A stretch of 64,000 bases of DNA from Taibaiella sp965229095. Lineage in GTDB: Bacteria > Bacteroidota > Bacteroidia > Chitinophagales > Chitinophagaceae. Both the position numbers and the translations under genes were made by a program. The stretch covers positions 1,488,001 to 1,552,000 of the forward strand of contig OZ245855.1 of assembly GCA_965229095.1 (NCBI GenBank). Reading direction: 5' to 3'. The notes under the pieces were generated by a model. That model worked only from the letters and a program-made list of their open reading frames with translations. It was not told the origin of the DNA and did not search any database. Of this stretch, positions 33,464 to 41,855 are shown piece after piece; the first letter of the stretch is position 1; every line of letters starts with the position of its first letter.

Positions 33464-33764
33464 GATATCTATTTCAAATAAAAACCCGTGGCACTATAAA
33501 TAACACCGATGCTATTTTTTGTCCTGAGAACCTTTAAACAACCTAATCATGTTTCAATCAATATCAAAATAGTTGTTCCATAATTAGTCTGCTGCTTCAA
33601 TACAACCAGAATGGACAATTTTCCAGTTCAAAATTGCTTCCATCAATACAGCATCAGACAAAGGTAAAAATAATTTTATCTTTTTTTATAGTAGAAACAT
33701 CATCTTTTGATCGTTTGATATTTTACTGAAGAGAGTATATAACTAAGTACACAATTACTCCCGG
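33464..33764 (-). other. A+T-rich gap inside the polysaccharide region
   Basis: About 300 bases without an ORF or clear hairpin between the flippase stop and the epimerase-like start. It may hold a promoter for the epimerase, glycosyltransferase and methyltransferase genes, but I find no -7 match good enough to name. Confidence 0.4.
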
Positions 33765-35258
33765 TCAGAAAAGGCGTTTGCTTTTACGGACAGAGGCAAG
33801 GTAAGTATTAATATCTTCCGAAGGGCGAAGCCACAATAATAATAAAGTATAGATAATAAGAAGAATCCCTGTCCGTATAAAAGTGTCGAGCACGGGATGA
33901 TACAGGAAGGGAATGCAATACGCGATGCCTCCGCTTATCAGCCCGGCCAGTAGTACGCGGAGACTTTCGGCACTAAAAGGCTGCAGCCCCATCTTTTTGT
34001 ATAGAAAAATGGTTTTAGCAACATTAAAGATCACCAGCGAAATCGTGGTGCCCCAGGCAGCGCCGTATATACCGTATGCCGGTATCGTGATGCGGTACAG
34101 GACCAGGAAAAGCAGTACCAGGACCATAGAGATCCGGGAATTGAATTTATACAAGCTGGAAATACTGAGCACTTCGTTGTTGAATCCCGAGACCATTTCC
34201 GAAGCACGTCCCAGCATCAGGATCAGTACCAGGGGTACTACGGCATCATAGCCATGCGGCAATATCGCTACAGCATTGTTCAGGTTAAGGCCTATCATCA
34301 GTACCATGGCTACGGCAACGATCAGGACATTGATGGCCGACCGGTTGAAAACATGCTTTAACTCTTCCTTATCGCCATCAATATAAGCTTTGTTCAGCAC
34401 AGGGAATACTGCATTGACGATGGCACGATAAGGAATATACACCAGTTGGGCAATAAACCCCGATATGATATAAACAGGTAAAGCCGCCATTCCCTTTTTG
34501 TCATACACGGCCAGCATGAGGATATCCAGGTAGCCGTTCAGATAAAAGGAAACGCCCATTAACAGGTGAAACCAGGAAAAGTGGACGATCTCTTTATATT
34601 CTTTCCTGCTGAACAGCTTCCAGTCCAGGGAAAAACCAAAACCCTCGGTACGCGCCGAGAGCAGCAGTTGCAAAAAAGCCGCCAGGATATAACTGATAAT
34701 GGTCCAAGTGATGAAGCCGTGAAAATCGATGACATGCCAATATAAGGCTGCCAGTGTCCCGATATTGAATACCCTTAAAAAAACCTCCCTTATCAGCAGG
34801 GACTTTGCCGCTTTATGCTGCGATACCAGGTAGCCCTCGTACAGCGTAAGATAGGACCATACAAGGGTCAGGAGGGGTATCCATAAATAGTAAGTGGACA
34901 GGTAAATCTGGTCGTCCGGTTTAAAAATGCCTATAAGCTGCTCTTTAAAAGCAAGGTAAAAAGGCAGTAGCACCAGGACAGCAGCCAGGGGCATCAGTGT
35001 GCAAAAAGTGATCAATACCTTTTTACGGTTATCGGCAACCTGGTATTTCTGAGCGTATATCTGTAACGTGCTTGCAGCGCCCAGCAATACCATAATCATG
35101 GATATATTACCTACATTCAGTAAGGTTTTTGAAAAACCAAACTGCTGATCATTTTCCTTCAATACGTAAGTAGTGCAATAAGTAACCAGCGCACCGATCA
35201 CATTACCAGTAAGGATAATGATCGTGGACTTGATGGACTGACGGAATACAACTCCCAT
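33765..35258 (-). CDS. Wzx-like polysaccharide flippase
   Basis: A 497-residue polytopic protein with some 12-14 hydrophobic spans and the MVF/MATE-like Wzx pattern (SIKSTIIILTGNVIGALVTYCTTYVL at the N terminus, VYIPYRAIVNAVFPVLNKAYI in the middle, LLAGLISGGIAYCIPFL near the end). It would flip lipid-linked oligosaccharide units across the inner membrane. It is the last gene of a tight operon: kdsA ends 5 bases ahead of its start. The C-terminal KSKRLF is basic and cytosolic. Confidence 0.86.
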   Translation of the reverse strand: MGVVFRQSIKSTIIILTGNVIGALVTYCTTYVLKENDQQFGFSKTLLNVGNISMIMVLLGAASTLQIYAQKYQVADNRKKVLITFCTLMPLAAVLVLLPFYLAFKEQLIGIFKPDDQIYLSTYYLWIPLLTLVWSYLTLYEGYLVSQHKAAKSLLIREVFLRVFNIGTLAALYWHVIDFHGFITWTIISYILAAFLQLLLSARTEGFGFSLDWKLFSRKEYKEIVHFSWFHLLMGVSFYLNGYLDILMLAVYDKKGMAALPVYIISGFIAQLVYIPYRAIVNAVFPVLNKAYIDGDKEELKHVFNRSAINVLIVAVAMVLMIGLNLNNAVAILPHGYDAVVPLVLILMLGRASEMVSGFNNEVLSISSLYKFNSRISMVLVLLFLVLYRITIPAYGIYGAAWGTTISLVIFNVAKTIFLYKKMGLQPFSAESLRVLLAGLISGGIAYCIPFLYHPVLDTFIRTGILLIIYTLLLLWLRPSEDINTYLASVRKSKRLF

Positions 35259-35263
35259 TCTGC

Positions 35264-36079
35264 TTAGGCGATTTGCATCACAGCTTGTCTTAACACAACT
35301 AATTTATTCATCAACCCTTCCAGTAAATCGAGGTGCAGCATATTGGCGCCATCGGATTTGGCATTTTTCGGATCAGGATGGGTTTCTATAAATAAGCCGT
35401 CGGCGCCTGTAGCTATGGCAGCACGGGCTATGGTTTCGATCATGGAAGGATTACCGCCCGTTACGCCGCTTGTCTGGTTGGGCTGCTGCAGGGAGTGGGT
35501 ACAATCCATTACCACCGGTACGTCCATACTCCGCATGGTAGGTATGCCCCTGTAGTCTACGATAAGGTCCTGGTAGCCGAATGTGGTTCCGCGGTCGGTA
35601 AGGATCACATGATCATTCCCGCTTTGCCTGATCTTATCCACTGCAAACTGCATGGATTCCGGCGCCAGGAATTGTCCTTTTTTTACATTTACATATTTGC
35701 CCGTTTCCGCTGCGGCCACCAGGATATCAGTCTGCCGGCAAAGGAAGGCCGGTATTTGCAGCACATCCACATAAGCGGCGGCCATGGCGGCTTCGTTAGC
35801 CGCGTGGATATCCGTCACTACGGGTACCTGGAAAGTATCCCTGACTTTTGCCAGTATCTTTAAAGCCTTTTCGTCGCCGATACCGGTAAAGCTGTCCAAA
35901 CGGGTACGATTGGCCTTACGGTAAGAGCCTTTAAATACCAGCGGTATCTTTAATTTATCGGTCAGGGTAACGATCCTTTCCGCGATCTGCATCACGATAT
36001 CTTCACCTTCTACGGCGCAGGGGCCGGCCATCAGGAAGAAGTTGGCCGGGTTGTTTTTTTCTTTAAAAAGCGTATTCAA
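35264..36079 (-). CDS. kdsA: 3-deoxy-8-phosphooctulonate synthase
   Basis: A 271-residue KDO-8-phosphate synthase, condensing phosphoenolpyruvate and arabinose 5-phosphate for the LPS inner core. Matching blocks: FKGSYRKANRT, PVVTDIHAANE, LQIPAFLCRQTD, VNVKKGQFLAPESM, VILTDRGTTFGYQDLIVD, FIETHPDPKNAKSDGANML. Cys21 in AGPCAVE stands where the E. coli enzyme has Asn, which marks the metal-dependent subclass. In a tight operon (43 bases after miaE, 5 before the flippase). LPS-bearing outer membrane is implied. Confidence 0.95.
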   Translation of the reverse strand: MNTLFKEKNNPANFFLMAGPCAVEGEDIVMQIAERIVTLTDKLKIPLVFKGSYRKANRTRLDSFTGIGDEKALKILAKVRDTFQVPVVTDIHAANEAAMAAAYVDVLQIPAFLCRQTDILVAAAETGKYVNVKKGQFLAPESMQFAVDKIRQSGNDHVILTDRGTTFGYQDLIVDYRGIPTMRSMDVPVVMDCTHSLQQPNQTSGVTGGNPSMIETIARAAIATGADGLFIETHPDPKNAKSDGANMLHLDLLEGLMNKLVVLRQAVMQIA

Positions 36080-36122
36080 TTGCAGTAATTTAAAATGGAG
36101 AAAAATGTCGGAACCCTACGGT

Positions 36123-36725
36123 CTAGTGCATACGGTCACCACGCGGCTTCAACTCTTTCAGGATATTTTTTTCGATCCGGAGCCAGTCCAGCCAGGTTTG
36201 CCGTACCCGTTCTTCGTCAAAATAAAGCTTGGCCAGGTCCAGGAAAAGACGATAATGCCCCGCTTCCGATACCATGAACTTGTGGTAGAAGTTGCGTAAT
36301 GCCTCTTCTTCGATGTGCAGGCTCAGCAGGCGAAACCGTTCGCAGCTTCGGGCTTCGATCAAGGCGCAGATCACCAGCTTGTGCAATAACCGTTCTTCAC
36401 TGGAAATATTTTTAGGTTCATGCAGCAGCAACTGGTTTACGTATTCGTCCTTTCTTTGCTTGCCAAAGGTGAGACCTCTCTTCTTCAATTCGGCCAGCAC
36501 CATCCTGAAATGCCCCCACTCTTCCGTAACCACCGGCGCCAGCGCTTCTACCAGTTCCGTTTTGTCGTGATAACGCTGTATGAGGGAAATAAATTGTGTT
36601 GCCGCTTTCTGTTCACAAAAAGCGTGATCGGTAAGAATATCCTGCAGGGATATAGCTGCTATATCCACCCAACGGGGGTCGGTAGGCAGCTTTAAACCCA
36701 GTATTGTATTTTCTGTAGAACTCAT
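36123..36725 (-). CDS. miaE: tRNA-(ms2io6A)-hydroxylase
   Basis: A 200-residue ferritin-like diiron hydroxylase, which hydroxylates the isopentenyl group of ms2i6A at tRNA position 37 using oxygen. The metal-ligand helices are readable: EEWGHFRMVLAELKKRG, ICALIEARSCERFRLL and SEAGHYRLFLDLA, the EWGH and EAGH pairs giving the Glu-His ligands. The family wording (PTDPRWVDIA..., LTDHAFCEQKAA) is clear. It is an odd passenger in a polysaccharide operon, 4 bases from the DUF3667 gene and 43 from kdsA. Confidence 0.93.
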   Translation of the reverse strand: MSSTENTILGLKLPTDPRWVDIAAISLQDILTDHAFCEQKAATQFISLIQRYHDKTELVEALAPVVTEEWGHFRMVLAELKKRGLTFGKQRKDEYVNQLLLHEPKNISSEERLLHKLVICALIEARSCERFRLLSLHIEEEALRNFYHKFMVSEAGHYRLFLDLAKLYFDEERVRQTWLDWLRIEKNILKELKPRGDRMH

Positions 36726-36729
36726 AATA

Positions 36730-37497
36730 TCAGATCGTAATTGAACCGTTGAAGTTGCCGCCCGAGGTGAGCATCATAAGCACCGCAAACCCCAGTGCAA
36801 TCTCTAGCAAGAAAACCAGGTAGAAGGTAATGATACGCCAAAGGTAGCCTGCAAATGTGCATTTGGACCGGGTAGCCATATAATAGACCCAGGCCGGGAA
36901 CAGCGCCATCAGCACCAGGAAGCCGACGACGATCTTGCCTAAAAAGCCCTCCTGTACTGTCGGAGGCGCCAGCTTACACAAATTGATGATCAAAGCGATG
37001 ATTGTACAGCCTAAAAGGGCAAAACCGGCAATAATGCTGTGCTCGGCGATATTCAGCTTCAATTTTCTGAAGATCAGCCAGCCATTAAAAGCAAAAAACG
37101 GAATGATAGATAATACAATAAATTTGGTATGTTCTTCCATAAACTGCTGAAGAACGATACCATCGCCCGTGGCGTTGACCACACTGTCGGGGCTCAGCGT
37201 TTTGGCATAGTGAACCACAATCAGGTTAAACCCGATAATCAGCAACAGCAGGTAAAATATGTTATAATACCGGATGCGCTTACCGGCAATATAGTCGGTA
37301 GCAGCATAGCCCGGCCGGGTAAAGAGTTCCTTAAGGGTAAACAGGATGCCCCGTTCGATATGCCATACCCCATGCAAAACATCGTGTTGTACGAAATGCT
37401 TTACCGTAATGCGATGGGTATCCGACTTCTGTCCGCAATGGGAGCAGAACTTCCCGTGAAGGGCAGTATCACAATTAAGGCAGTTTGCGTGTCCCAT
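36730..37497 (-). CDS. DUF3667 zinc-ribbon membrane protein
   Basis: A 255-residue protein beginning with a zinc ribbon, C6-x2-C9 and C18-x2-C21 (NCLNCD, FCSHCGQK), then THRITVKHFVQHDVLHGVWHIERGILFTLKELFTRPG, the family signature, and five or so transmembrane spans. DUF3667 proteins are widespread in Bacteroidota with no known role. Packed 4 bases after rfbG and 4 before miaE, so they share a transcript. The ribbon faces the cytoplasm if the first span runs inward-out, an inference. Confidence 0.88.
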   Translation of the reverse strand: MGHANCLNCDTALHGKFCSHCGQKSDTHRITVKHFVQHDVLHGVWHIERGILFTLKELFTRPGYAATDYIAGKRIRYYNIFYLLLLIIGFNLIVVHYAKTLSPDSVVNATGDGIVLQQFMEEHTKFIVLSIIPFFAFNGWLIFRKLKLNIAEHSIIAGFALLGCTIIALIINLCKLAPPTVQEGFLGKIVVGFLVLMALFPAWVYYMATRSKCTFAGYLWRIITFYLVFLLEIALGFAVLMMLTSGGNFNGSITI

Positions 37498-37501
37498 ACT
37501 G

Positions 37502-38560
37502 TTATGAAAGATAATCTTTGATCTGTTTCAGGCATTTTTCGGCCGCGCTTTGCTCTTTATGGGCGTACCATTCGGCCGTAATGCGCACCGCTTCATCGGC
37601 ATGATATTTAGGCTCCACCCCTGCTACGGTCCTTATCTTACTGTTGTCCAGCATCAGCAGTTGCGCCTCGTGGGGTTGCGTTGCATTGCCTTCGACCCGG
37701 TAGGTACCCTTGCCGTAATAGTCGATAAATTTCCGGGTCACCGTTTCCACATCCAGTACATCCTGCTTATCGGGGCCTACATTATAGGCGGCAGCATAAG
37801 TTACCGGGTCCCTTGTCATTTTAGCAGCCAGGGAAAGATAGGCAAAAAGCGGCTCCAGCACATGCTGCCAGGGACGTACGGCTTTAGGGTTACGCAATAC
37901 TACGGCTTCCTCTCTTTCTATGGCGCGTACAATATCGGGAATGATCCTGTCCTCGGCATAATCGCCGCCGCCGATCACATTACCCGCCCTTACGGAGGCA
38001 ATTGATTTATGGTGCTGCGCATGCTTTTCGGGGTTGAAAAAAGAATTACGGTAAGAGGATATAGCAATTTCTGCTGCTGCTTTACTGGCAGAATAAGGAT
38101 CGTAGCCGCCCAGCTTTTCGTCTTCCCGGAATGCAGCGCCTGTTTCATGGTTTTCGTATACCTTATCGGTGGTCACCATAATACCTACACAAGGCTTTTC
38201 CAGGCTGCGCATGGCTTCCAGCACATTAATGGTGCCCATTACGTTTACGGCAAAGGTATCGACCGGTTGCTGGTAACTGCGCCGTACCAGGGATTGCGCG
38301 GCCAGGTGGAATACATAATCGGGTTCAAAGCGGATCAATTCGCCTTTCAGCAAGTGGCTGTCCAATACATCGCCGGTTACCGAGGCGTAGCACAGCTTAT
38401 CCCCGTCGATCTGGTTATAGAGGTCCTTCTCTTCCAAAGGGGCCAGGGAATAGCCTTTTACGTCGGCGCCAAAATAGTGCAGTATCTGTAAAAGCCAGCT
38501 ACCTTTAAAGCCGGTATGTCCCGTCAGGAAGACCCGTTTATTCTCAAAAAATTCTTTCAC
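37502..38560 (-). CDS. rfbG: CDP-glucose 4,6-dehydratase
   Basis: A 352-residue SDR that makes CDP-4-dehydro-6-deoxyglucose. The Rossmann start VFLTGHTGFKGSWL (10-23), YVFHLAAQSLV, VMVTTDKVYEN-type TTDK, and the catalytic YSASK in GGYDPYSASKAAAEIA are all present, plus RAGNVIGGGDYAEDRIIPD and RPWQHVLEPL, diagnostic for this enzyme. It directly follows rfbF (48-base gap). The next enzymes of the 3,6-dideoxyhexose route (the rfbH-type dehydrase) are not in the window. Confidence 0.93.
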   Translation of the reverse strand: MKEFFENKRVFLTGHTGFKGSWLLQILHYFGADVKGYSLAPLEEKDLYNQIDGDKLCYASVTGDVLDSHLLKGELIRFEPDYVFHLAAQSLVRRSYQQPVDTFAVNVMGTINVLEAMRSLEKPCVGIMVTTDKVYENHETGAAFREDEKLGGYDPYSASKAAAEIAISSYRNSFFNPEKHAQHHKSIASVRAGNVIGGGDYAEDRIIPDIVRAIEREEAVVLRNPKAVRPWQHVLEPLFAYLSLAAKMTRDPVTYAAAYNVGPDKQDVLDVETVTRKFIDYYGKGTYRVEGNATQPHEAQLLMLDNSKIRTVAGVEPKYHADEAVRITAEWYAHKEQSAAEKCLKQIKDYLS

Positions 38561-38608
38561 TTTCTATTTTATTTAAATCTGAAGTACCCACCCATCAGCG
38601 GATGGTGC

Positions 38609-39385
38609 TTACCATTTCTTCCACGCAGGCTGCTCCTCCCACATTTGCTCCAGCTCTTCTTTGTCCCTGAGCGTATCCATACATTTCCAGAAATCGGGAT
38701 GTTTATAAGCGGCGATCTGCCCTTGGGCAGCCAAGCGGTCCAGCGGCTCCCGTTCCCACATGATATCGTCCATATTGCCACCTTCGAGATAATCTTTGAT
38801 CTCGGGGTTGATCACAAAAAAACCACCATTGATCCAGGTGCCGCTGTCGGCAGGCTTTTCTTCAAAGGAATCGATCGTCCCGTCTTCCTGCATCTTGATC
38901 ACCCCGAAACGGCTGGTGGCCTGGATAGCAGTCATGGTACATACTTTACCGCTTTTCTGGTGAAAGTCCAGCAATTCGTCTATGTTCACATCGCTCACGC
39001 CATCGCCATAGGTCAGCATGAAGGGTTCGTTATTCGTATAAGGCAATACCCTTTTCAGCCTTCCGGCAGTCATGGTATCCAGACCGGTATCGATCAGGGA
39101 AATTTTGAATGGTTCGGCGTTATTCTGATGGATCTGCATGCTGTTACTGGCTAGGTCCACGGTAAGATCCGCATTGTGCAGGAAATAATTGGCAAAATAC
39201 TCTTTGATGATCCAGCCTTTGTATCCCAGGCAAATGATAAATTCCGTGTGCCCGTAAGCGGCATATATTTTCATAATATGCCATAATATGGGCTTACCGC
39301 CTATTTCGATCATAGGCTTGGGCCTTAAGGTGGACTCTTCGGAAATACGGGTTCCGCGGCCCCCGGCAAAAATGACAACTTTCAT
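38609..39385 (-). CDS. rfbF: Glucose-1-phosphate cytidylyltransferase
   Basis: A 258-residue nucleotidyltransferase making CDP-glucose from CTP and glucose 1-phosphate. The ATG at 39385 is chosen because MKVVIFAGGRGTRISEE is the family's real N terminus; the frame is open 90 bases further upstream but that part is not conserved-looking. Motifs: GGRGTRISEESTLRPKPM (8-25), FIICLGYKG, LTYGDGVSD, ESFEEKP-like IDSFEEKP and WINGGFFVINPEI. First gene of the operon rfbF-rfbG-DUF3667-miaE-kdsA-flippase, with a -7 element 38 bases upstream. Confidence 0.93.
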   Translation of the reverse strand: MKVVIFAGGRGTRISEESTLRPKPMIEIGGKPILWHIMKIYAAYGHTEFIICLGYKGWIIKEYFANYFLHNADLTVDLASNSMQIHQNNAEPFKISLIDTGLDTMTAGRLKRVLPYTNNEPFMLTYGDGVSDVNIDELLDFHQKSGKVCTMTAIQATSRFGVIKMQEDGTIDSFEEKPADSGTWINGGFFVINPEIKDYLEGGNMDDIMWEREPLDRLAAQGQIAAYKHPDFWKCMDTLRDKEELEQMWEEQPAWKKW

Positions 39386-39422
39386 AGCGATAATCAGTGG
39401 TGAATATACGATCAAGAATGCG

Positions 39423-39430
39423 CAAATATA
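39423..39430 (-). promoter_or_regulatory. -7 element of the rfbF operon
   Basis: On the minus strand TATATTTG, a perfect TAnnTTTG match 38 bases before the rfbF start. A G-C rich stretch precedes it and no -33 TTG is evident. Confidence 0.6.
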
Positions 39431-39565
39431 GCAAAGAACTCCCTGTTTCTTTATGGAATCGGCAAAATAAATCATCTCATAACAAGAGCGTAGCAGATCC
39501 GTAAAGGGAATCTTAAGGCTCCCCGTTCGGTAATAGTTTGTGCGTTCTTTTTGGCTTCATTTTGT

Positions 39566-39573
39566 TAGCTTTG
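39566..39573 (+). promoter_or_regulatory. -7 element of the EnvC-like gene
   Basis: TAGCTTTG matches TAnnTTTG, 27 bases before the ATG at 39601, giving a leader of about 20 bases. Confidence 0.6.
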
Positions 39574-39600
39574 CCCTTTGCTTAAATCCGTAATTATTTC

Positions 39601-41091
39601 ATGCGCCTATATACTCTTTTTGTTTTTTTACTCCTCGGAACCGCGCTTGCGGTCCGGGCCCAGCAGCCCAGCCGCGGCGAACTGGAAAAACGCAGGGCCA
39701 GCCTGCTCAACGAAATCGTCAACACGCAGCAGCAACTAGAAGATACCAAAAAGGACAAAAAAGCAACCATGGGACAACTGCGGGCACTCACCGCCAAGCT
39801 GGAAACCCGCCAGAAGCTTATCAACAACATCAACTCCGAGCTGAGTAATATAGACGGCAGCATCCACCTCTCTGCCGAAGAGATCCAGACGCTGAACGGT
39901 AACCTGGTTAAATTGAAAGCCGGCTACGCCCAGTCCATCCGCTATGCCTATAAGCACCGCACCAGCCAGAATATGATGGCCTTTCTCTTTTCGGCCAACG
40001 ATTTTAACGATGCCTTAAGGCGCATGCAGTACCTGCGCAAATACCGTGATTACCGTAAAGAGCAGGCTGAAAAGATCAGGGTGACCCAGGGTCAACTGAC
40101 CCAGAAAATAGGGGTATTAAATGCCCAGAAAACACAAAAAGGGAAATTGTTACAAGCGGAAGAGGTACAAAAAAATGAGATCCAACAGGAAACACAACAG
40201 ACCAACCAGCTCGTAACCGAGCTGAAAGGCCGCGAAAAGGAACTGATGGTCCAGATACAGCAAAACCAAAAAACGGCACGCAAGCTGGAAGCTTCGATCA
40301 AGGATCAGATCAGGAAGGAAATTGAGCTGGCACGCAAGAAAGCAGAAGAAGAGGCCCGTAAAAGAGCGGCAGAGGAAGCTGCATTGGCCCGCAAAAAGGC
40401 CGCCGATGAAGAGGCCCGCCGCAGGGCGGCACAAGCTGCTGCCAACAATAGCGAGAATAGTTACCAGGCAGGTAGCCAAACGGTAAACTTAAATACAGGC
40501 AGACCATCGGCCAACAATACAAAGCCCGCGACAGAACAACCCAAAAGCAATGGCAAGCCTATAGCCAGCAATAACCCGGTAGCGAATAAACCCGTCTACA
40601 CGGCTCCTCCGGCCAGCGAGGTACCCAAACCATCTTACAAGTTGAGCCTTACTCCCGATGTACAGGCATTGTCCAATAGTTTTGCTGCCAACAGGGGCCG
40701 GCTGCCCTGGCCGGTAGAAAAGGGATTTATCTCGGGTAATTATGGCAAACATCCTAATAAACTGTTCCCGAAAGTGATCGAGGACAATAACGGTATCGAT
40801 ATTACTACCAGCGAAGGCGCACCGGTAAGAGCTGTGTTTGAAGGCACTGTGATACGTATGGCCAATATCGACGGCATTATGGTCATGATCAGCCATGGTG
40901 AATACTTTACCGTCTATACCAATCTCGCAGCGGCATCGGTTAAAGTGGGCGACAAGGTAAGTAACCGCCAGGTAATAGGACGAGCCGGGAAAAGTGACGA
41001 CGGAGAAAACATGATGAACTTCCAGGTATGGAAGGTGGGCAGCAACAGCAGCGTCTTTACGGTTAATCCTTCCGATTGGATCGCCCGGTAA
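39601..41091 (+). CDS. EnvC-like murein hydrolase activator, M23/LytM fold
   Basis: A 496-residue periplasmic protein with signal peptide (MRLYTLFVFLLLGTALAVRAQ). Residues about 22-245 are coiled coil; 240-290 is an Ala/Lys/Glu-rich helix (KKAEEEARKRAAEEAALARKKAADEE-like); 290-370 is a Pro/Asn linker; 375-495 is the LytM fold. The LytM zinc ligands are replaced: the H-x-x-D site reads NNGIDI and the final HxH reads NFQ, and the usual Tyr-Ala-His-Leu reads YTNL. So it should not cut peptidoglycan itself but activate amidases at the septum, as EnvC does. Single-gene unit. Confidence 0.88.
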   Translation: MRLYTLFVFLLLGTALAVRAQQPSRGELEKRRASLLNEIVNTQQQLEDTKKDKKATMGQLRALTAKLETRQKLINNINSELSNIDGSIHLSAEEIQTLNGNLVKLKAGYAQSIRYAYKHRTSQNMMAFLFSANDFNDALRRMQYLRKYRDYRKEQAEKIRVTQGQLTQKIGVLNAQKTQKGKLLQAEEVQKNEIQQETQQTNQLVTELKGREKELMVQIQQNQKTARKLEASIKDQIRKEIELARKKAEEEARKRAAEEAALARKKAADEEARRRAAQAAANNSENSYQAGSQTVNLNTGRPSANNTKPATEQPKSNGKPIASNNPVANKPVYTAPPASEVPKPSYKLSLTPDVQALSNSFAANRGRLPWPVEKGFISGNYGKHPNKLFPKVIEDNNGIDITTSEGAPVRAVFEGTVIRMANIDGIMVMISHGEYFTVYTNLAAASVKVGDKVSNRQVIGRAGKSDDGENMMNFQVWKVGSNSSVFTVNPSDWIAR

Positions 41092-41234
41092 TACGGCAAA
41101 TTAATTGGGTTTACAAACATTAAATCCTGATTGAATAGAAACGTTGCCTGTAGCGGCGTTGTGTTTATAGACATCACCTATAAAGGCGTTGCATATAACT
41201 TCCTTATAAATTCCAATTGGTCAAAGACATTGCC

Positions 41235-41264
41235 TGTAGAGGTGTTGCATGCAACGTCTCTACA
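41235..41264. repeat. 30-base palindromic dispersed element
   Basis: Arms TGTAGAGGTGTTGCA (41235-41249) and TGCAACGTCTCTACA (41250-41264) are complementary except for two positions; there is no loop spacer. Half-copies of the same motif lie at 41143-41161 and 41178-41199, and a full relative is at 41746-41777. Confidence 0.65.
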
Positions 41265-41430
41265 AACCGAATTAGAAACAATCGTGTTTTGCCCCCTTCT
41301 ACAAATATCTTATAACGTAAGTGAGCCTGAGCGCATGCGAAGGGTGGATGAGAGTGCCTTTTCCGTGTTACAATTATGCTTCGCCCATCCATGGTTCGAC
41401 TTCGCTGTCAATGACACATTCATTTTCTAT

Positions 41431-41456
41431 GTTCTTTTTGCTTGATCAAAAAGAAC
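41431..41456. repeat. Short hairpin repeat (TTCTTTTTG type)
   Basis: Perfect arms GTTCTTTTTG (41431-41440) and CAAAAAGAAC (41447-41456) around CTTGAT, followed by CAAAAAATCAAGG. The same kind of sequence recurs between genes in Bacteroidota genomes, as far as I recall. It could also act as a terminator on either strand. Confidence 0.5.
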
Positions 41457-41664
41457 CAAAAAATCAAGGCCCTTAGAAAAATAGCGGTTGTGACGGAGGT
41501 TTCCTTTATAAACTTTCTCCTGTCATCAACCTATGATTGCATGAAATGTATACCTGTTCAGCAGGACGTTCGTTATAAGGTTGCGCTTATCATGCCCCCG
41601 ACATTATAAAGTATTCCGGTTACATGGCACCGCTGAGAGAGATAGTGTAACCTAATAACCAGGA

Positions 41665-41690
41665 TCACTCTTCGACTACGCTCAGAGTGA
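41665..41690. repeat. Short palindromic repeat (TCACTCT...AGAGTGA)
   Basis: Arms TCACTCT (41665-41671) and AGAGTGA (41684-41690) around a 12-base centre containing TCGACTACGC, a familiar dispersed intergenic sequence. Its role is unknown. Confidence 0.45.
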
Positions 41691-41745
41691 CGGTTGATTA
41701 TAAGGTTGTACGCTTATAATTCTTGTCAGCCGGAGTATCTGAATA

Positions 41746-41777
41746 TTGTAGAGACCTTGTATACAACATCTCTACAA
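41746..41777. repeat. 32-base palindromic dispersed element, second copy
   Basis: Arms TTGTAGAGACCTTGTA (41746-41761) and TACAACATCTCTACAA (41762-41777), complementary except for two central positions. Same family as 41235-41264. Confidence 0.6.
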
Positions 41778-41855
41778 ACAAAATGGTCAACTGAAAAGAT
41801 TTCAATTGACCATTGCCAGATATAGAATCGGGTTACCTTACCGGCCGTTTATTGT

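Larger units (their letters stand above)
41092..41855. other. Repeat-rich intergenic region
   Basis: About 760 bases with no credible gene but several dispersed-type repeats: four related short elements of the GTAGAG...GTTGCA kind (41143-41161, 41178-41199, 41235-41264, 41746-41777), a hairpin with a TTCTTTTTG/CAAAAAGAA stem (41431-41456), and a GTGA-type hairpin around 41665-41690. These read as remnants of small mobile palindromes. Confidence 0.6.
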
